A DNA stretch of 64,000 nt from Gordonia terrae (lineage in GTDB: Bacteria > Actinomycetota > Actinomycetes > Mycobacteriales > Mycobacteriaceae). The notes below the pieces were generated by a model. The model worked only from the letters and a program-made list of their open reading frames with translations. It had not been told where the DNA came from and ran no database searches. Location: positions 5,332,001 to 5,396,000 of the forward strand of contig NZ_CP016594.1 of the NCBI RefSeq assembly GCF_001698225.1, read 5' to 3'. Below are positions 1 to 8,683 of the stretch, piece after piece; within the stretch, counting starts at the first letter, position 1; each line of letters opens with the position of its first letter. The position numbers were made by a program, and so were the translations under genes.

Positions 1-296
1 ATCTGATTGTCGGCGTTCCGCGGCGCGAGGAAGCCGATCAGCTTCTGTCCGCTCCGCAGCTTGCCGATCTCCGAATCCGACGGCGGCGACACCCGCAGAA
101 CCACATCGGACCCGTACGGATCGCCGATCGTCGCACCGGCTTCGGTGTACGCCTCGTCGGGGATCAGGGCGCCGAGACCGGCCCCCGACTCCACCACGAC
201 GGGCACACCCTTGCCCACCAGCGCGGCGACGACCTTCGGGACCAGCGCCACCCGGCGCTCCCCCTCGGCCGTCTCGCGCACGACACCCACTGTCAT
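1..296 (-). CDS. pntA: NAD(P) transhydrogenase subunit alpha, N-terminal part (truncated by window edge)
   Basis: Reading leftward from the ATG at 294-296 gives a start MTVGVVRETAEGERRVALVP, followed by a segment with GAGLGALIPDEAY and ending at the edge in IGFLAPRNADNQ. This is the N-terminal substrate/NAD-binding domain shared by proton-translocating transhydrogenase alpha subunits and alanine dehydrogenases. The RRVALVP block and the later IGFLAP block fit PntA better. PntA binds NAD(H) on the cytoplasmic side and works with PntB to drive NADP reduction from the proton gradient. Only about 98 residues are in the window, so subunit organisation and downstream pntB cannot be checked. Alanine dehydrogenase is the main alternative. 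Confidence 0.85.
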   Translation of the reverse strand, partial: MTVGVVRETAEGERRVALVPKVVAALVGKGVPVVVESGAGLGALIPDEAYTEAGATIGDPYGSDVVLRVSPPSDSEIGKLRSGQKLIGFLAPRNADNQ

Positions 297-769
297 CTAT
301 CTCACCCTGTCTGGTCGGCGCCGCTCGTCGCAGCGCCGTTGGTTGGCGCCTGTGCTCGGCGCGTCTTGTCAACGAGGTGACCTGCCCCCAGATCGTGCAG
401 CTCCGCCATGTGTGTCGGCGGAACGGACGACCTGACGCAGGTCACGAGGTGCACGGGTTCGACAAGGGATGACTGTCTCCCGGCTCACATAAAGGTGCGT
501 TGAACATAACATGCGTTCTCAGCGGCAGCTCAGGTGAGTCGGATACCTCACTCAACCCTTGACGCTGCGGTTTTGGTCGTTTCTGGACAGTTGTCTGTAC
601 AGGTGTCGTCCTCGCGGGGGTGCGGCACGAACACTGTCTCGGGGCGTCACCAGACACTGTCGCCCGTTCCGGCGAGAAGCGCGTTCGTCAACCTCGGAGT
701 TCGGCAGTCTTCCGTCCGCTCACGGCGCATCATGACTTACAGAGCCGAGACTTCGTAGGAGAACCGATC
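297..769. other. Non-coding region between pntA and the VOC gene
   Basis: This is a divergent intergenic region of 473 bp with no convincing gene. It contains TTGACG at 559-564, a possible -35 element for the rightward gene. Just after it lie overlapping small palindromes: ACAG-TTGT-CTGT at 587-598 and CTGTACAG at 595-602. These could be a repressor site, but no regulator can be assigned. The short reading frames crossing the region have no ribosome binding sites and no recognisable protein content. Confidence 0.5.
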
Positions 770-1168
770 ATGGCCACATTTCCTGCCATCGCCCACGTCG
801 CGATCACCGTCAGCAACCTCGAGAACAGTTCTGCGTGGTATCAGACCCTGTTCGGAAGCGCACCCGTCCTGGATGAAGACGAGGAGGGCGGCACCTTCCA
901 TCACACCGTCTTCGAACTCGCCGGCGGGATGTTGTTCGGTCTTCACGCCCACACCGGAAACGCCGCCGATCAGCGGTTCGACGAGCGGGCCGTCGGACTC
1001 GATCACGTGGGGTTCGCCTGTACCCAGGACGAACTCCGGACCTGGCAGGATCGGCTCGACGCCGCGGGTATCCCGCACAGCGGAATCCGGCACGCGCACT
1101 ACGGTTCCGGGTTGTCGTTCCGCGACCCCGACAACATCGCGCTCGAGTTCTTCGCACCGCCCGCGTGA
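770..1168 (+). CDS. VOC family (glyoxalase/bleomycin-resistance fold) protein
   Basis: This is a 132-residue single-domain vicinal-oxygen-chelate protein. His9, His79 (in LDHVGF) and Glu126 (in IALEFF) sit where the family places metal ligands. Such proteins are metal-dependent lyases, epimerases, dioxygenases or resistance proteins, and the sequence does not say which; the final block FRDPDNIALEFF is typical of the glyoxalase-like group. The ATG at 770 is chosen because GTAGGAGAACC gives a ribosome binding site; the frame stays open upstream but without one. The gene stands alone between pntA (divergent) and a convergent sulfite-oxidase-like gene. Confidence 0.8.
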   Translation: MATFPAIAHVAITVSNLENSSAWYQTLFGSAPVLDEDEEGGTFHHTVFELAGGMLFGLHAHTGNAADQRFDERAVGLDHVGFACTQDELRTWQDRLDAAGIPHSGIRHAHYGSGLSFRDPDNIALEFFAPPA

Positions 1169-1196
1169 CGCGGTCGCGCGGCCTCGGCGCGTTGCC

Positions 1197-2795
1197 TCAG
1201 ACGATGGTGTAGGTGCGGTCGTCCAATCCGCTGGCGCCATCCGGTGCCGGCGCCTGATAACGCTCGATCTGGGGCATCCCCTTCTGATCGATCGCCCGGC
1301 ATTCGAGGGTGTGATTGCCCTTCGTCGCCTGCCAGACGAACTTCCACTGTCGCCAGGTGTCGATGCTGTACTCCGTGGTCAGCTCGGCGGGTTGCCACGG
1401 CCCCTGATCGACACGGACCTCCACGCGTTCGATGCCCGTGTGCTGGGCCCATGCGGTGCCGGCGACCACGACCTCGCCGGCCGGATGCTCGGTGCCGTCG
1501 GCCGGACGGTCGAACCGCGACGCCATCTTGATCGGGCCGAGGGCCGACCATCCGCGCGTCGTCCAGTACGCCTTGGCCTCCGAGAAGCGCGTGATCTCCC
1601 AGTCGACAACCCATTTCGTCGCCGAGACGTACCCGTACAACCCCGGCACCACCTGGCGGACCGGGTAGCCGTGTTCGAGGGGAAGCGGCGAACCGTTCAT
1701 CCCGACGGCGAGGAGCGCGTCACGCCCGTCGGTGAGCGCCGAGATCGGAGTGCCACAGGTCCATCCGTCGACGCTGGTGGACAGCAGCATGTCCGAGCCC
1801 GGCCGGACGCCGGCGAGGTCGAGGACCTCACGCATCGGCACCCCCAGCCATGTCGCATTGCCGACGAGGTCGCCACCGACCTCGTTCGACACGCACGCGA
1901 GCGTCACGATCCGTTCGGTCATCGGCATGGCGAGCAGGTCGTCCCAGGACAGCGTCACCTCGCGATCCACGTCGCCGTGGATCCGCAGTCGCCATTCACC
2001 GGTGGTGAGGGTCGGGACCTGCAGCGCCGTGTCGATTCGATAGAAGTCGGCGTTGCTGGTCATGAAAGGTGTTGCGCCCGAGACCTCGAGCTCGGCACCG
2101 GCCGGGATCGGCGGCGCCTGGCTTGCGGCACGCGGCAGCAGCACCCGGGCGCGGTCGGCGACGACGCCCGCGGTGTCGGCGAGCACGCGCCGGGCCACGA
2201 CCCCGACAACGACCGCGGCAGCCGCGATGCCGCCGGCGGTGAGCACGAAGCGGCGCGTGAAGTCGGACCGCGCAGCCGGTTTCGGCTCGTCGTCGGCCGA
2301 CTCTCCGTCCGCCTCGTCGGAGTTCACCGAGGCGGGACCCAACTGGGCGATCAGCACGCGGAGCACGACGACGCCGACGACCCCCGCGACGATCGACGGC
2401 AGCGCGTTCGTCCAGGTCGCATCCGGACGGTTCAACGCCGCCAGCACGCCGACCAACCCGAAGGCCGCGATGACCACCGAGCCGAGCGGGGGTCGTCGTC
2501 GTTCGAGGTGTCCGCACGCTGCGGCGAGCATCGCGATGAGGATGCCCATGCCGATGAACAGGGCGAGCTTGTCGGCGACACCGAACGTCTCGATGGCCCA
2601 CTTGCGGACCGCCTCGGGTGAATGGTCGACGACCGACGAGCCCACGGCGAAATACGGCGACGCGTCCGGCGAGGCCGGAACGGCGGCCAACTCTCCCGCG
2701 GCGAGCGCCGCGCCGACCGCGACCACGCCAGCCAGCGCGGGAGCCGGTGAGAAGGCGCGGCGCAACGGGCTACGGCGCACGGTGGTGGAGGTCAT
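1197..2795 (-). CDS. Membrane-anchored sulfite-oxidase-type molybdopterin oxidoreductase
   Basis: The 532-residue protein has a hydrophobic N-terminal third with several membrane segments. A soluble oxidoreductase molybdopterin-binding domain and a C-terminal Mo-co dimerisation domain (ending near YQAPAPDGASGLDD) follow. Cys301 in TLACVSNEVGGD is the expected molybdenum ligand of the sulfite oxidase family. The catalytic part therefore faces outward. The substrate is unknown: bacterial relatives oxidise sulfite or reduce S- and N-oxides. No heme domain is visible. The ATG at 2795 is preferred because translation from it begins directly before the basic/hydrophobic anchor; the frame is open to 2885, so a longer form cannot be excluded. 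Confidence 0.85.
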   Translation of the reverse strand: MTSTTVRRSPLRRAFSPAPALAGVVAVGAALAAGELAAVPASPDASPYFAVGSSVVDHSPEAVRKWAIETFGVADKLALFIGMGILIAMLAAACGHLERRRPPLGSVVIAAFGLVGVLAALNRPDATWTNALPSIVAGVVGVVVLRVLIAQLGPASVNSDEADGESADDEPKPAARSDFTRRFVLTAGGIAAAAVVVGVVARRVLADTAGVVADRARVLLPRAASQAPPIPAGAELEVSGATPFMTSNADFYRIDTALQVPTLTTGEWRLRIHGDVDREVTLSWDDLLAMPMTERIVTLACVSNEVGGDLVGNATWLGVPMREVLDLAGVRPGSDMLLSTSVDGWTCGTPISALTDGRDALLAVGMNGSPLPLEHGYPVRQVVPGLYGYVSATKWVVDWEITRFSEAKAYWTTRGWSALGPIKMASRFDRPADGTEHPAGEVVVAGTAWAQHTGIERVEVRVDQGPWQPAELTTEYSIDTWRQWKFVWQATKGNHTLECRAIDQKGMPQIERYQAPAPDGASGLDDRTYTIV

Positions 2796-2897
2796 ATTTC
2801 TTGATAGCGGAGGAACCTGTGAAAACGCCGTGGGCCACCCGTTCCGAGACCCGCCGGTGACCCGGCGATCTGTCCGCACCATCAATCGTTACCAAGA

Positions 2898-2913
2898 CTA
2901 GAACAGGTTCTAG
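2898..2913. promoter_or_regulatory. KstR-type operator
   Basis: CTAGAACAGGTTCTAG has 7-bp perfect arms. Its core TAGAACAGGTTCTA (2899-2912) matches all eight fixed positions of the published KstR consensus TNNAACNNGTTNNA. KstR is the TetR-family repressor of cholesterol catabolism in mycobacteria and rhodococci. The box ends 10 bp before a TAATCT -10 element (2923-2928), placing it between -35 and -10 of the downstream flavoprotein gene. The predicted transcript would start at or one base before the ATG at 2936, so it is leaderless. Confidence 0.75.
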
Positions 2914-2935
2914 TTTGTCGGCTAATCTGAGCGGC

Positions 2936-4408
2936 ATGGCTACCAGCACCGAGATCCCGGAGACCGTCGCGCTCGATACGGTGAGCGAGTTCTCCGACGA
3001 GGTCGACGTCGTCGTGATCGGGTTCGGCATCGCCGGCGGATGCGCCGCGGCGGAGGCCGCCGCGAACGGGGCGCGGGTGCTCCTGCTCGAGCGCGCCGCG
3101 GCTCCGGGCGGCACCACATCGCTGTCCGGTGGGTTCTTCTACCTCGGCGGCGGGACCGCGGTCCAGCAGGCGACCGGCCAGGACGACTCCGTCGAGGAGA
3201 TGGAGAAGTACCTCACCGCCGTGTCGATCGAACCCGAGGCCGACAAGATCCACGCCTACTGCACCGACAGCGTCGACCACTTCAACTGGCTCGAAGGCCT
3301 CGGCTTCACCTTCGAGCGCAGCTTCTATCCCGAGAAGGCCGTCATCCAGCCCGGCACCGAGGGACTGATGTTCACCGGCAACGAGAAGGTCTGGCCGTTC
3401 AAGGACCAGGCCGTCCCCGCACCGCGCGGGCACAAGGTACCGGTACCCGGGGAGACCGGGGGCGCGAAGCTGGTCATCGATCTGCTCGTCACCCGCCTCG
3501 ACGAGTTGGGTGCCGAGGTCCGGTATGAGACCGGTGCCCGCCAGCTGGTCGTCGACGAGCAGGGTGCGGTCGTCGGCGTGACGTGGAAGACGCCCGACGC
3601 CGAAGGTGTCGTCCGCGCGGACTCGGTGATCATCGCCGCCGGCGGCTTCGTGATGAATCCCGACATGGTGGCCGAACACACCCCGCATCTCGCCGAGAAG
3701 CCGTTTGTGCTCGGCAACACCTACGACGACGGTCTCGGCCTACGCATGGGCCGATCCGTGGGCGCCGCATTGAAGTACATGGACAAGGCGTTCATCACCG
3801 CGCCCATCTACCCACCCGCGAGCATGGTCATGGGCGTCATCGTCAACAAGTACGGCGAGCGGTTCGTGACCGAGGACTCCTACCACGCACGGACTTCGGG
3901 ATTCGTTCTCGAGCAGCCGGATTCGGTCGCCTACCTCATCGTGAACGAGTCGCACATGAACGAGAAGCAGAACTATCTCGTACCGCTCATCGACGGCTGG
4001 GAGACCATCGAGGAGATGGAGCGAGACCTCGGCATCCCCGAGGGCAAGCTGCAGGCGACCATGGCCCGCTACAACGAGAACGCCGCAAAGAAGGAAGACC
4101 CCGACTTCCACAAGGCCGCCGAATTCCTCGAGCCACAGGACACCGGGCCGTGGGCCGCCTACGATCTGTCCCTCGGCAAGGCGATGTACGCCGGCTTCAC
4201 CATGGGCGGCATGGCGACGTCGTTGGACGGCGAGGTACTCGACGAATCGGGCACCGTCATCACCGGCCTCTACGCGGCCGGCGCGAGTGCGACCAACATC
4301 GCCCAGGACTGCAAGGGTTATTGCAGTGGAACGCAATTGGGCGAGGGGTCGTATTTCGGCCGACGCGCCGGGCGCCATGCCGCGGCACGGGTGACCACGA
4401 GCGCGTGA
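2936..4408 (+). CDS. FAD-dependent ketosteroid-dehydrogenase-family protein (KstD/Kst4D-like)
   Basis: This 490-residue flavoprotein has a GFGIAG dinucleotide motif at residues 29-34. It also has the GG(T/S)T..SGG block after it and a C-terminal GLYAAGASATN block, the pattern of the fumarate-reductase/3-ketosteroid dehydrogenase superfamily. Such enzymes introduce double bonds into 3-ketosteroid rings; the delta-4(5-alpha) enzyme (Kst4D/TesI type) or delta-1 enzyme (KstD) are the best guesses. The KstR operator immediately upstream supports a steroid role. The ATG at 2936 fits a leaderless start behind TAATCT. A different substrate within the superfamily remains possible. Confidence 0.8.
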   Translation: MATSTEIPETVALDTVSEFSDEVDVVVIGFGIAGGCAAAEAAANGARVLLLERAAAPGGTTSLSGGFFYLGGGTAVQQATGQDDSVEEMEKYLTAVSIEPEADKIHAYCTDSVDHFNWLEGLGFTFERSFYPEKAVIQPGTEGLMFTGNEKVWPFKDQAVPAPRGHKVPVPGETGGAKLVIDLLVTRLDELGAEVRYETGARQLVVDEQGAVVGVTWKTPDAEGVVRADSVIIAAGGFVMNPDMVAEHTPHLAEKPFVLGNTYDDGLGLRMGRSVGAALKYMDKAFITAPIYPPASMVMGVIVNKYGERFVTEDSYHARTSGFVLEQPDSVAYLIVNESHMNEKQNYLVPLIDGWETIEEMERDLGIPEGKLQATMARYNENAAKKEDPDFHKAAEFLEPQDTGPWAAYDLSLGKAMYAGFTMGGMATSLDGEVLDESGTVITGLYAAGASATNIAQDCKGYCSGTQLGEGSYFGRRAGRHAAARVTTSA

Positions 4409-4424
4409 CGTAACCGGCTAACAA

Positions 4425-4481
4425 CCGCCCTCCGGCAACCCGCGGGCGACGGAGAGTTGTCGGTGGCGCCGAGGAGGGCGG
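4425..4481. terminator. Long inverted repeat between convergent genes
   Basis: CCGCCCTCC (4425-4433) and GGAGGGCGG (4473-4481) are perfect 9-bp arms around a 39-nt loop. They lie in the gap between the convergent flavoprotein and copA genes. The position suggests a shared terminator, but there is no T-tract and the loop is long. Confidence 0.35.
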
Positions 4482-4488
4482 ATACCGC

Positions 4489-6783
4489 TCAGCGTTTCGG
4501 TGTGAACCCGCGCAGACGCAGGCTGTTGCCGACGACGAAGACCGACGAGAGCGCCATCGCCGCGCCGGCGATCATCGGGTTCAGCAGCCCGGCGGCGGCC
4601 AGCGGAATTGCCGCGACGTTGTACCCGAACGCCCAGAACAGGTTTCCCTTGATGGTGCCGAGGGTTCGACGCGCCAGGGCGATGGCGTCGGCCACCGCGC
4701 GCAGGTCGCCGCTCACGACCGTCAGGTCACTGGCGGCCATCGCGACATCGGTGCCGGTGCCCATCGCGAGGCCCAGATCGGCCTGCGCGAGTGCCGCGGC
4801 GTCGTTGATCCCGTCGCCGACCATCGCCACCACGTGTCCCTGCTCCTGCAGTTCGGCGATCACCTCCAGCTTGCGGCGCGGGCTGACGCCGGCGGTGACG
4901 TCGTCGATCCCGACGATCGACGCCACGGCGCGGGCGGCGCCCTCGTTGTCGCCGGTGAGCAGCTTCGGCGTCAGCCCCAGCCGCCGGAACTCGGCGATCG
5001 CCGCGGCCGACGACGGTTTGACCCGATCGGCCACCACGAGAACTCCCACGGGAACCGGTTGTCCGGCAGCATCTTCGGCGTTGGAATCGGCGACCAGCAC
5101 GACGACCGCGGTTGCGCCGCCGGATTCGGCGGCAGCGACCGCGTCGTCGAGTGCAGTTGGCAACGCCACGCCCACCTTGCTCGGTGACACGACGGTCACC
5201 AGTCGGTCACCGACGATCCCCGCGACGCCCGCGCCCTGCGTGGAGACGAAATCGCGGACCCGCGAGTCGATGTGGTCACGCCCGGCATCGACGATGGCCG
5301 CCGCGATCGGGTGTTCCGATCCCGACTCCACCGATGCCGCCCAGCCCAGGACCTGCTCGGTCTCGTAACCGTCGACGACGGTGATTGCGGCGAAAGTCAT
5401 CTCGCCGGTGGTGACGGTGCCCGTCTTGTCCAGCACGATGGTGTCGACACGTCGCGTCGACTCCAGCACTTCGGGTCCCTTCAGCAGAATCCCGAGTTGC
5501 GCACCGCGCCCGGTGCCGACCATCAGAGCAGTCGGTGTGGCGAGCCCCAGCGCACACGGGCACGCGATGATGAGGACGGCAACGGCGGCGGTGAACGCGA
5601 AGGTCACATCGCCACCGGCGAAGTCGGTCGTCGACGCCACGCCGAGCCAGAAGCCGAGGGTGGCAAGCGATATCGCGATCACGATCGGTACGAACACCGA
5701 CGAGATCCGGTCGGCCAGTCGCTGGACGTCGGCCTTGCCCTCCTGCGCCGCCGTGACCATACGCGCCATCTGGGCGAGTGCGGTGTCGGAACCGACGGCG
5801 GTCGCCTGGACGACGAGGAGTCCGCTCGTGTTGACCGTCGCGCCGACCACCGCGTCGCCGGTGGTGACCTCGACAGGCACCGACTCGCCCGACACCATCG
5901 ACGCGTCGACCGCCGACGCGCCCTCGACGACCACGCCGTCGGTGGCGATCTTCTCGCCGGGCCGGACGACGAACTCGTCCCCGACCGTCAACTGTCCGAT
6001 GGGTATCCGGGACTCGGCTCCATCGGGACGTCGAACCACGACGTCCTTGGCACCGAGATCCATCAGGGCGGCGAGCGCGTCCCCCGCACGGCGCTTGGCG
6101 CGCTTCTCGAAGTAGCGGCCCGCGAGCAAGAAGGTCGTGACGCCGGCCGCGGCCTCGAGGTAGATGTGCGATGAGCCGTCGGCCCGCTGCGGCAGCAGGT
6201 CGAAGCCGTGGGTGAGGCCGGGAGTGCCCGCAGTCCCGAGGAACAGCGCGTAGAGCGACCATCCGAACGCCGCCAGGGTCCCGACGGAGACCAGGGTGTC
6301 CATCGTCGTCGCACCGTGACGCAGGTTGATCCAGGCCGCCCGGTGGAACGGGTACGCACCCCACACGACGACCGGAGCGGCGAGCGTCAGGGACAGCCAC
6401 TGCCAGTAGGTGAACTGGAGTGCCGGGACCATCGCGAGAGCGATCACCGGCACCGAGAGAATCGCGGACACGATCAACCGCCGGCGCAAGGCGTCCAGTT
6501 CGGGGTCGCGGGAGTCGGCGTCCGCCATGTCCGTGTCGGCGGTGGACGCAGGCGCGTCCGCCACGATCGGCGACGCGTCGTAACCGGCGGCGCGGACCAC
6601 CTCGACCAGGTCGCCTGCCGCCAGACCCGCAGGCACCTCGACGTGGGCGCGTTCGGTCGCGTAGTTCACCGACGCGGTCACACCGTCGAGCTTGTTGAGC
6701 TTGCGCTCGATCCGGTTGGCGCAGGATGCGCACGTCATTCCGGAGATGTCCAGGTCGACCAGTTGCCCGGTGCTCGCGGTCAT
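4489..6783 (-). CDS. copA: Copper-translocating P1B-type ATPase
   Basis: The 764-residue protein carries an N-terminal heavy-metal-associated domain with Cys18-x-x-Cys21. Membrane segments follow, then the actuator SGES loop near 298-301, the transmembrane CPC motif (408-410), the phosphorylation site DKTGT (Asp452) and a hinge [13 protein letters not shown] and the CsoR/CopZ neighbours indicate Cu(I) export. Its start codon overlaps the stop of the small upstream gene in an ATGA junction (6780-6783), implying translational coupling. It is the last gene of the csoR-copZ-small protein-copA operon. CtpV-type naming is an alternative. Confidence 0.95.
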   Translation of the reverse strand: MTASTGQLVDLDISGMTCASCANRIERKLNKLDGVTASVNYATERAHVEVPAGLAAGDLVEVVRAAGYDASPIVADAPASTADTDMADADSRDPELDALRRRLIVSAILSVPVIALAMVPALQFTYWQWLSLTLAAPVVVWGAYPFHRAAWINLRHGATTMDTLVSVGTLAAFGWSLYALFLGTAGTPGLTHGFDLLPQRADGSSHIYLEAAAGVTTFLLAGRYFEKRAKRRAGDALAALMDLGAKDVVVRRPDGAESRIPIGQLTVGDEFVVRPGEKIATDGVVVEGASAVDASMVSGESVPVEVTTGDAVVGATVNTSGLLVVQATAVGSDTALAQMARMVTAAQEGKADVQRLADRISSVFVPIVIAISLATLGFWLGVASTTDFAGGDVTFAFTAAVAVLIIACPCALGLATPTALMVGTGRGAQLGILLKGPEVLESTRRVDTIVLDKTGTVTTGEMTFAAITVVDGYETEQVLGWAASVESGSEHPIAAAIVDAGRDHIDSRVRDFVSTQGAGVAGIVGDRLVTVVSPSKVGVALPTALDDAVAAAESGGATAVVVLVADSNAEDAAGQPVPVGVLVVADRVKPSSAAAIAEFRRLGLTPKLLTGDNEGAARAVASIVGIDDVTAGVSPRRKLEVIAELQEQGHVVAMVGDGINDAAALAQADLGLAMGTGTDVAMAASDLTVVSGDLRAVADAIALARRTLGTIKGNLFWAFGYNVAAIPLAAAGLLNPMIAGAAMALSSVFVVGNSLRLRGFTPKR

Positions 6784-6965
6784 GGGTGATCACCTCCGTG
6801 CGGGCTCGATGACGGTTCGTCGGTGACCACGACGCCATGCGAGGGGGCATCGTGCGTCACCGGCTCGACGTCGGGACCCCATGCGCGGCCGACGCCGAAC
6901 GCGAGAGCGAAGACCGCGATCAGCGCGACGACGTAGGCCAGGGGCCCGGTGGCGGCGGATCTCAT
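6780..6965 (-). CDS. Small single-pass membrane protein of the copper operon
   Basis: The 61-residue product has one strongly hydrophobic helix (residues about 9-28) and a polar tail containing several His residues ([16 protein letters not shown]). It starts 2 bp after the copZ stop and overlaps the copA start by 4 bp, so it belongs to the same transcript. A His-rich exported tail beside a copper pump suggests a periplasmic-side copper-binding accessory, but this is inference. I do not recognise the family. Confidence 0.7.
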   Translation of the reverse strand: MRSAATGPLAYVVALIAVFALAFGVGRAWGPDVEPVTHDAPSHGVVVTDEPSSSPHGGDHP

Positions 6966-6967
6966 GG

Positions 6968-7174
6968 TCAGACCAGCACGTAGCCGGCTTCGGTGACGGC
7001 CGTCGCGACCTCGTCTCGGCCGAGTTCACGATCGGCCGACACGCGCACCGAGCCGTCGTCGACGGTCACCTCGACGCTCGTCACGCCGGGCAGGGCCTCG
7101 ATCTCCTCACGGACCGACGCTGCGCAGTGGCCGCAGGTCATGCCGGTGACGGTGTAAGTGCTGGTGGTGCTCAT
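6968..7174 (-). CDS. copZ: Heavy-metal-associated domain copper chaperone
   Basis: This 68-residue single HMA domain has the GMTCGHC metal motif (Cys14, Cys17), which binds Cu(I) and delivers it to the ATPase. The ATG at 7174 is preceded by GAGGAGCACGCGC, a good ribosome site; the frame extends further upstream but only as arginine-rich non-protein sequence. It lies 40 bp downstream of csoR and 2 bp before the small membrane gene. Confidence 0.92.
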   Translation of the reverse strand: MSTTSTYTVTGMTCGHCAASVREEIEALPGVTSVEVTVDDGSVRVSADRELGRDEVATAVTEAGYVLV

Positions 7175-7214
7175 GCGCGTGCTCCTCGGATCGTCGAAGT
7201 GTGTGAGTGGTGGG

Positions 7215-7508
7215 TCAGGACTTGACCAGGCGCGTGATCGCGGCCATGGCCTCGTCGACCTTGGCCTTGCCGGCCTCGTCGCTCTCCTGCGCGGCATGCA
7301 CCACGCAGTGGGCCATGTGCTCCTCCAGCAGACCGAGGCTCACCGCCTGCAGCGCCTTGGTCATCGCCGACACCTGGGTGAGGATGTCGATGCAGTAGGT
7401 GTCTTCCTCGACCATGCGCTGCAGTCCGCGTGCCTGACCTTCGATGCGCTTGAGTCGGCGGAGGTAGTCGTCCTTCCGGCCGATGTAACCGTGCTGGTGC
7501 TCGTCCAT
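7215..7508 (-). CDS. csoR: CsoR-family copper-sensing repressor
   Basis: The 97-residue all-helical DUF156 protein contains Cys39, His64 and Cys68. Their spacing (25 and 4 residues) equals that of the Cys36-His61-Cys65 copper site in M. tuberculosis CsoR. Copper binding releases the repressor from DNA. The ATG at 7508 starts MDEHQHGYIGRKDDY; a longer frame upstream reads through the operator region and is unlikely. It is the first gene of the copper operon and probably autoregulated through the palindromes at 7524-7590. Confidence 0.93.
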   Translation of the reverse strand: MDEHQHGYIGRKDDYLRRLKRIEGQARGLQRMVEEDTYCIDILTQVSAMTKALQAVSLGLLEEHMAHCVVHAAQESDEAGKAKVDEAMAAITRLVKS

Positions 7509-7523
7509 GATTCTCCCGTCCGG

Positions 7524-7540
7524 ATACCCCTCAAGGGTAT
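7524..7540. promoter_or_regulatory. Palindromic operator candidate upstream of csoR
   Basis: ATACCC-CTCAA-GGGTAT is an almost perfect palindrome beginning 16 bp upstream of the csoR start codon. GC-centred sites with flanking TA steps resemble operators of CsoR/RcnR repressors. It would overlap the csoR transcript start. Confidence 0.6.
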
Positions 7541-7572
7541 GCTCGACCAGGTATACCACCGTGGCGCCGATA

Positions 7573-7590
7573 ACGGTACCCCCCTACCGT
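7573..7590. promoter_or_regulatory. Second palindrome upstream of csoR (ACGGTA-C6-TACCGT)
   Basis: Perfect 6-bp arms flank a run of six C residues, about 65 bp upstream of the csoR start. The G/C-run centre is typical of CsoR-type operators, so the repressor may bind here, at 7524-7540, or at both. GGTATACC (7551-7558) lies between them. Confidence 0.5.
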
Positions 7591-7614
7591 ATCGGCGAGC
7601 GCAGCGAGCCTTGT

Positions 7615-7671
7615 GCTCCCTGAGGTGCGAGCGCAGCGAGCCACGAAGGGCTCAGCGAACCCGAGGGAGCA
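7615..7671. repeat. Palindromic intergenic repeat, copy 1
   Basis: The element begins GCTCCCTGAGGTGCGAGCG, continues to CCACGAAGGG and ends in GAGGGAGC. The same ends recur at 32991-33267 and 37703-37840, always between genes. It lies just downstream of the stop of the 7674-8504 gene. Confidence 0.8.
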
Positions 7672-7673
7672 AC

Positions 7674-8504
7674 CTACGACCGCAGCGCGGCAGCCAACTT
7701 GGCCAGCGCGCCGGCCACCTCGTCGAGTGCGGCTCCGATGGCCGCCACTCGTGCGGCGTCGAAACCCGGTGCACCGTGGTCGGGCCCGGATACGGCCGGG
7801 AGGTTCCCCGGCGTGACGGCGGCCGGCCGGGATCCCGGACCGCCGACAGCCGGGCTGCCGCGGTCGTGGCCGTCGACAGGGTCCACCGGGTCCGGTGAGT
7901 AGGCGACATCATACCCGTCGGCCCGGTGACGTCGACCCTGATAGTCATCGACGACCTGCGGCTCGACGTTGGTCGAGCGCCGTCCACCCCGATACGACGT
8001 GTTCGGTTCCGGGTCGTCCGACGCCGAGGACTGCGCGGCGAGCGACGCGGCCGGGTGCGAGTCGGGCAGGCGGTGCGACCCCATCCGTGACGAACCCGCT
8101 TGCGGCGGGGACTGACGCAGCGGGTCGACGCCGCGATCAGGCGCAACGGTCCGGGGATCGGGTGCCCCCGCGCCGCTCATCACCGACGGAGCGTGCCCGT
8201 TGCTGCGCGCATAGAAGTGCGGGCCGCCGTGCCCGGCGAAGAACACGCAGCCCGCGCCCTCCGGGGACGGCACCGGGCAGGGGTTGCGTTCGATGAGGGA
8301 CTGCGCGCGGTCGTCGAAGTCGTTCCATTCGAGCCACAGCCGCCGGTCGTGCCGCGGATGCGTGCTCGCATCGGTGGCGTGATTTCCTCGGTGACCGATC
8401 GCCAGCCTGCACTGCAGCAACCAATCGGAGTCACCCGACAGTCCCAGCGCCGCGCGTTCGGCCGGCCGGCACACCACCGTCGACCAACAGCCCTCGCCGT
8501 TCAT
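7674..8504 (-). CDS. Hypothetical protein with two Cys/His motifs
   Basis: The 276-residue protein is not recognised. Its N-terminal third contains two copies of C-x5-H-x3-H: Cys32/His38/His42 (CRLAIGHRGNH) and Cys86/His92/His96 (CVFFAGHGGPH). Each is preceded by another Cys (12 and 76), which suggests a duplicated metal-binding unit, probably zinc. The middle is polar and low-complexity, and the C-terminus is an alanine-rich helix (AALDEVAGALAKLAAALRS). Start ATG at 8504 is supported by AAGGGGAG upstream. It stands alone, transcribed toward the copper operon but separated from it by a repeat. Confidence 0.65.
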   Translation of the reverse strand: MNGEGCWSTVVCRPAERAALGLSGDSDWLLQCRLAIGHRGNHATDASTHPRHDRRLWLEWNDFDDRAQSLIERNPCPVPSPEGAGCVFFAGHGGPHFYARSNGHAPSVMSGAGAPDPRTVAPDRGVDPLRQSPPQAGSSRMGSHRLPDSHPAASLAAQSSASDDPEPNTSYRGGRRSTNVEPQVVDDYQGRRHRADGYDVAYSPDPVDPVDGHDRGSPAVGGPGSRPAAVTPGNLPAVSGPDHGAPGFDAARVAAIGAALDEVAGALAKLAAALRS

Positions 8505-8683
8505 ACGGACTCCCCTTCATGCCTTGCATCGCCGCGAGATCTTCGCACGACCACACCACTGTGGCGCGCACGGTCGTCTTCTCGTGCCCGTCGGCTTCGT
8601 GCCGCCCGGTAGCAAGCCCCCCGGCATGCATTTCCGCGGTGGCCGGCCCCCCCGTGGCCACTCTGTGGTGAAGATCCCGCGGG

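Noticed and set aside
873..2621. 582-residue plus-strand frame opposite the sulfite-oxidase-like gene
   Set aside because: Arginine-rich shadow of the real minus-strand gene, with no signals of its own.
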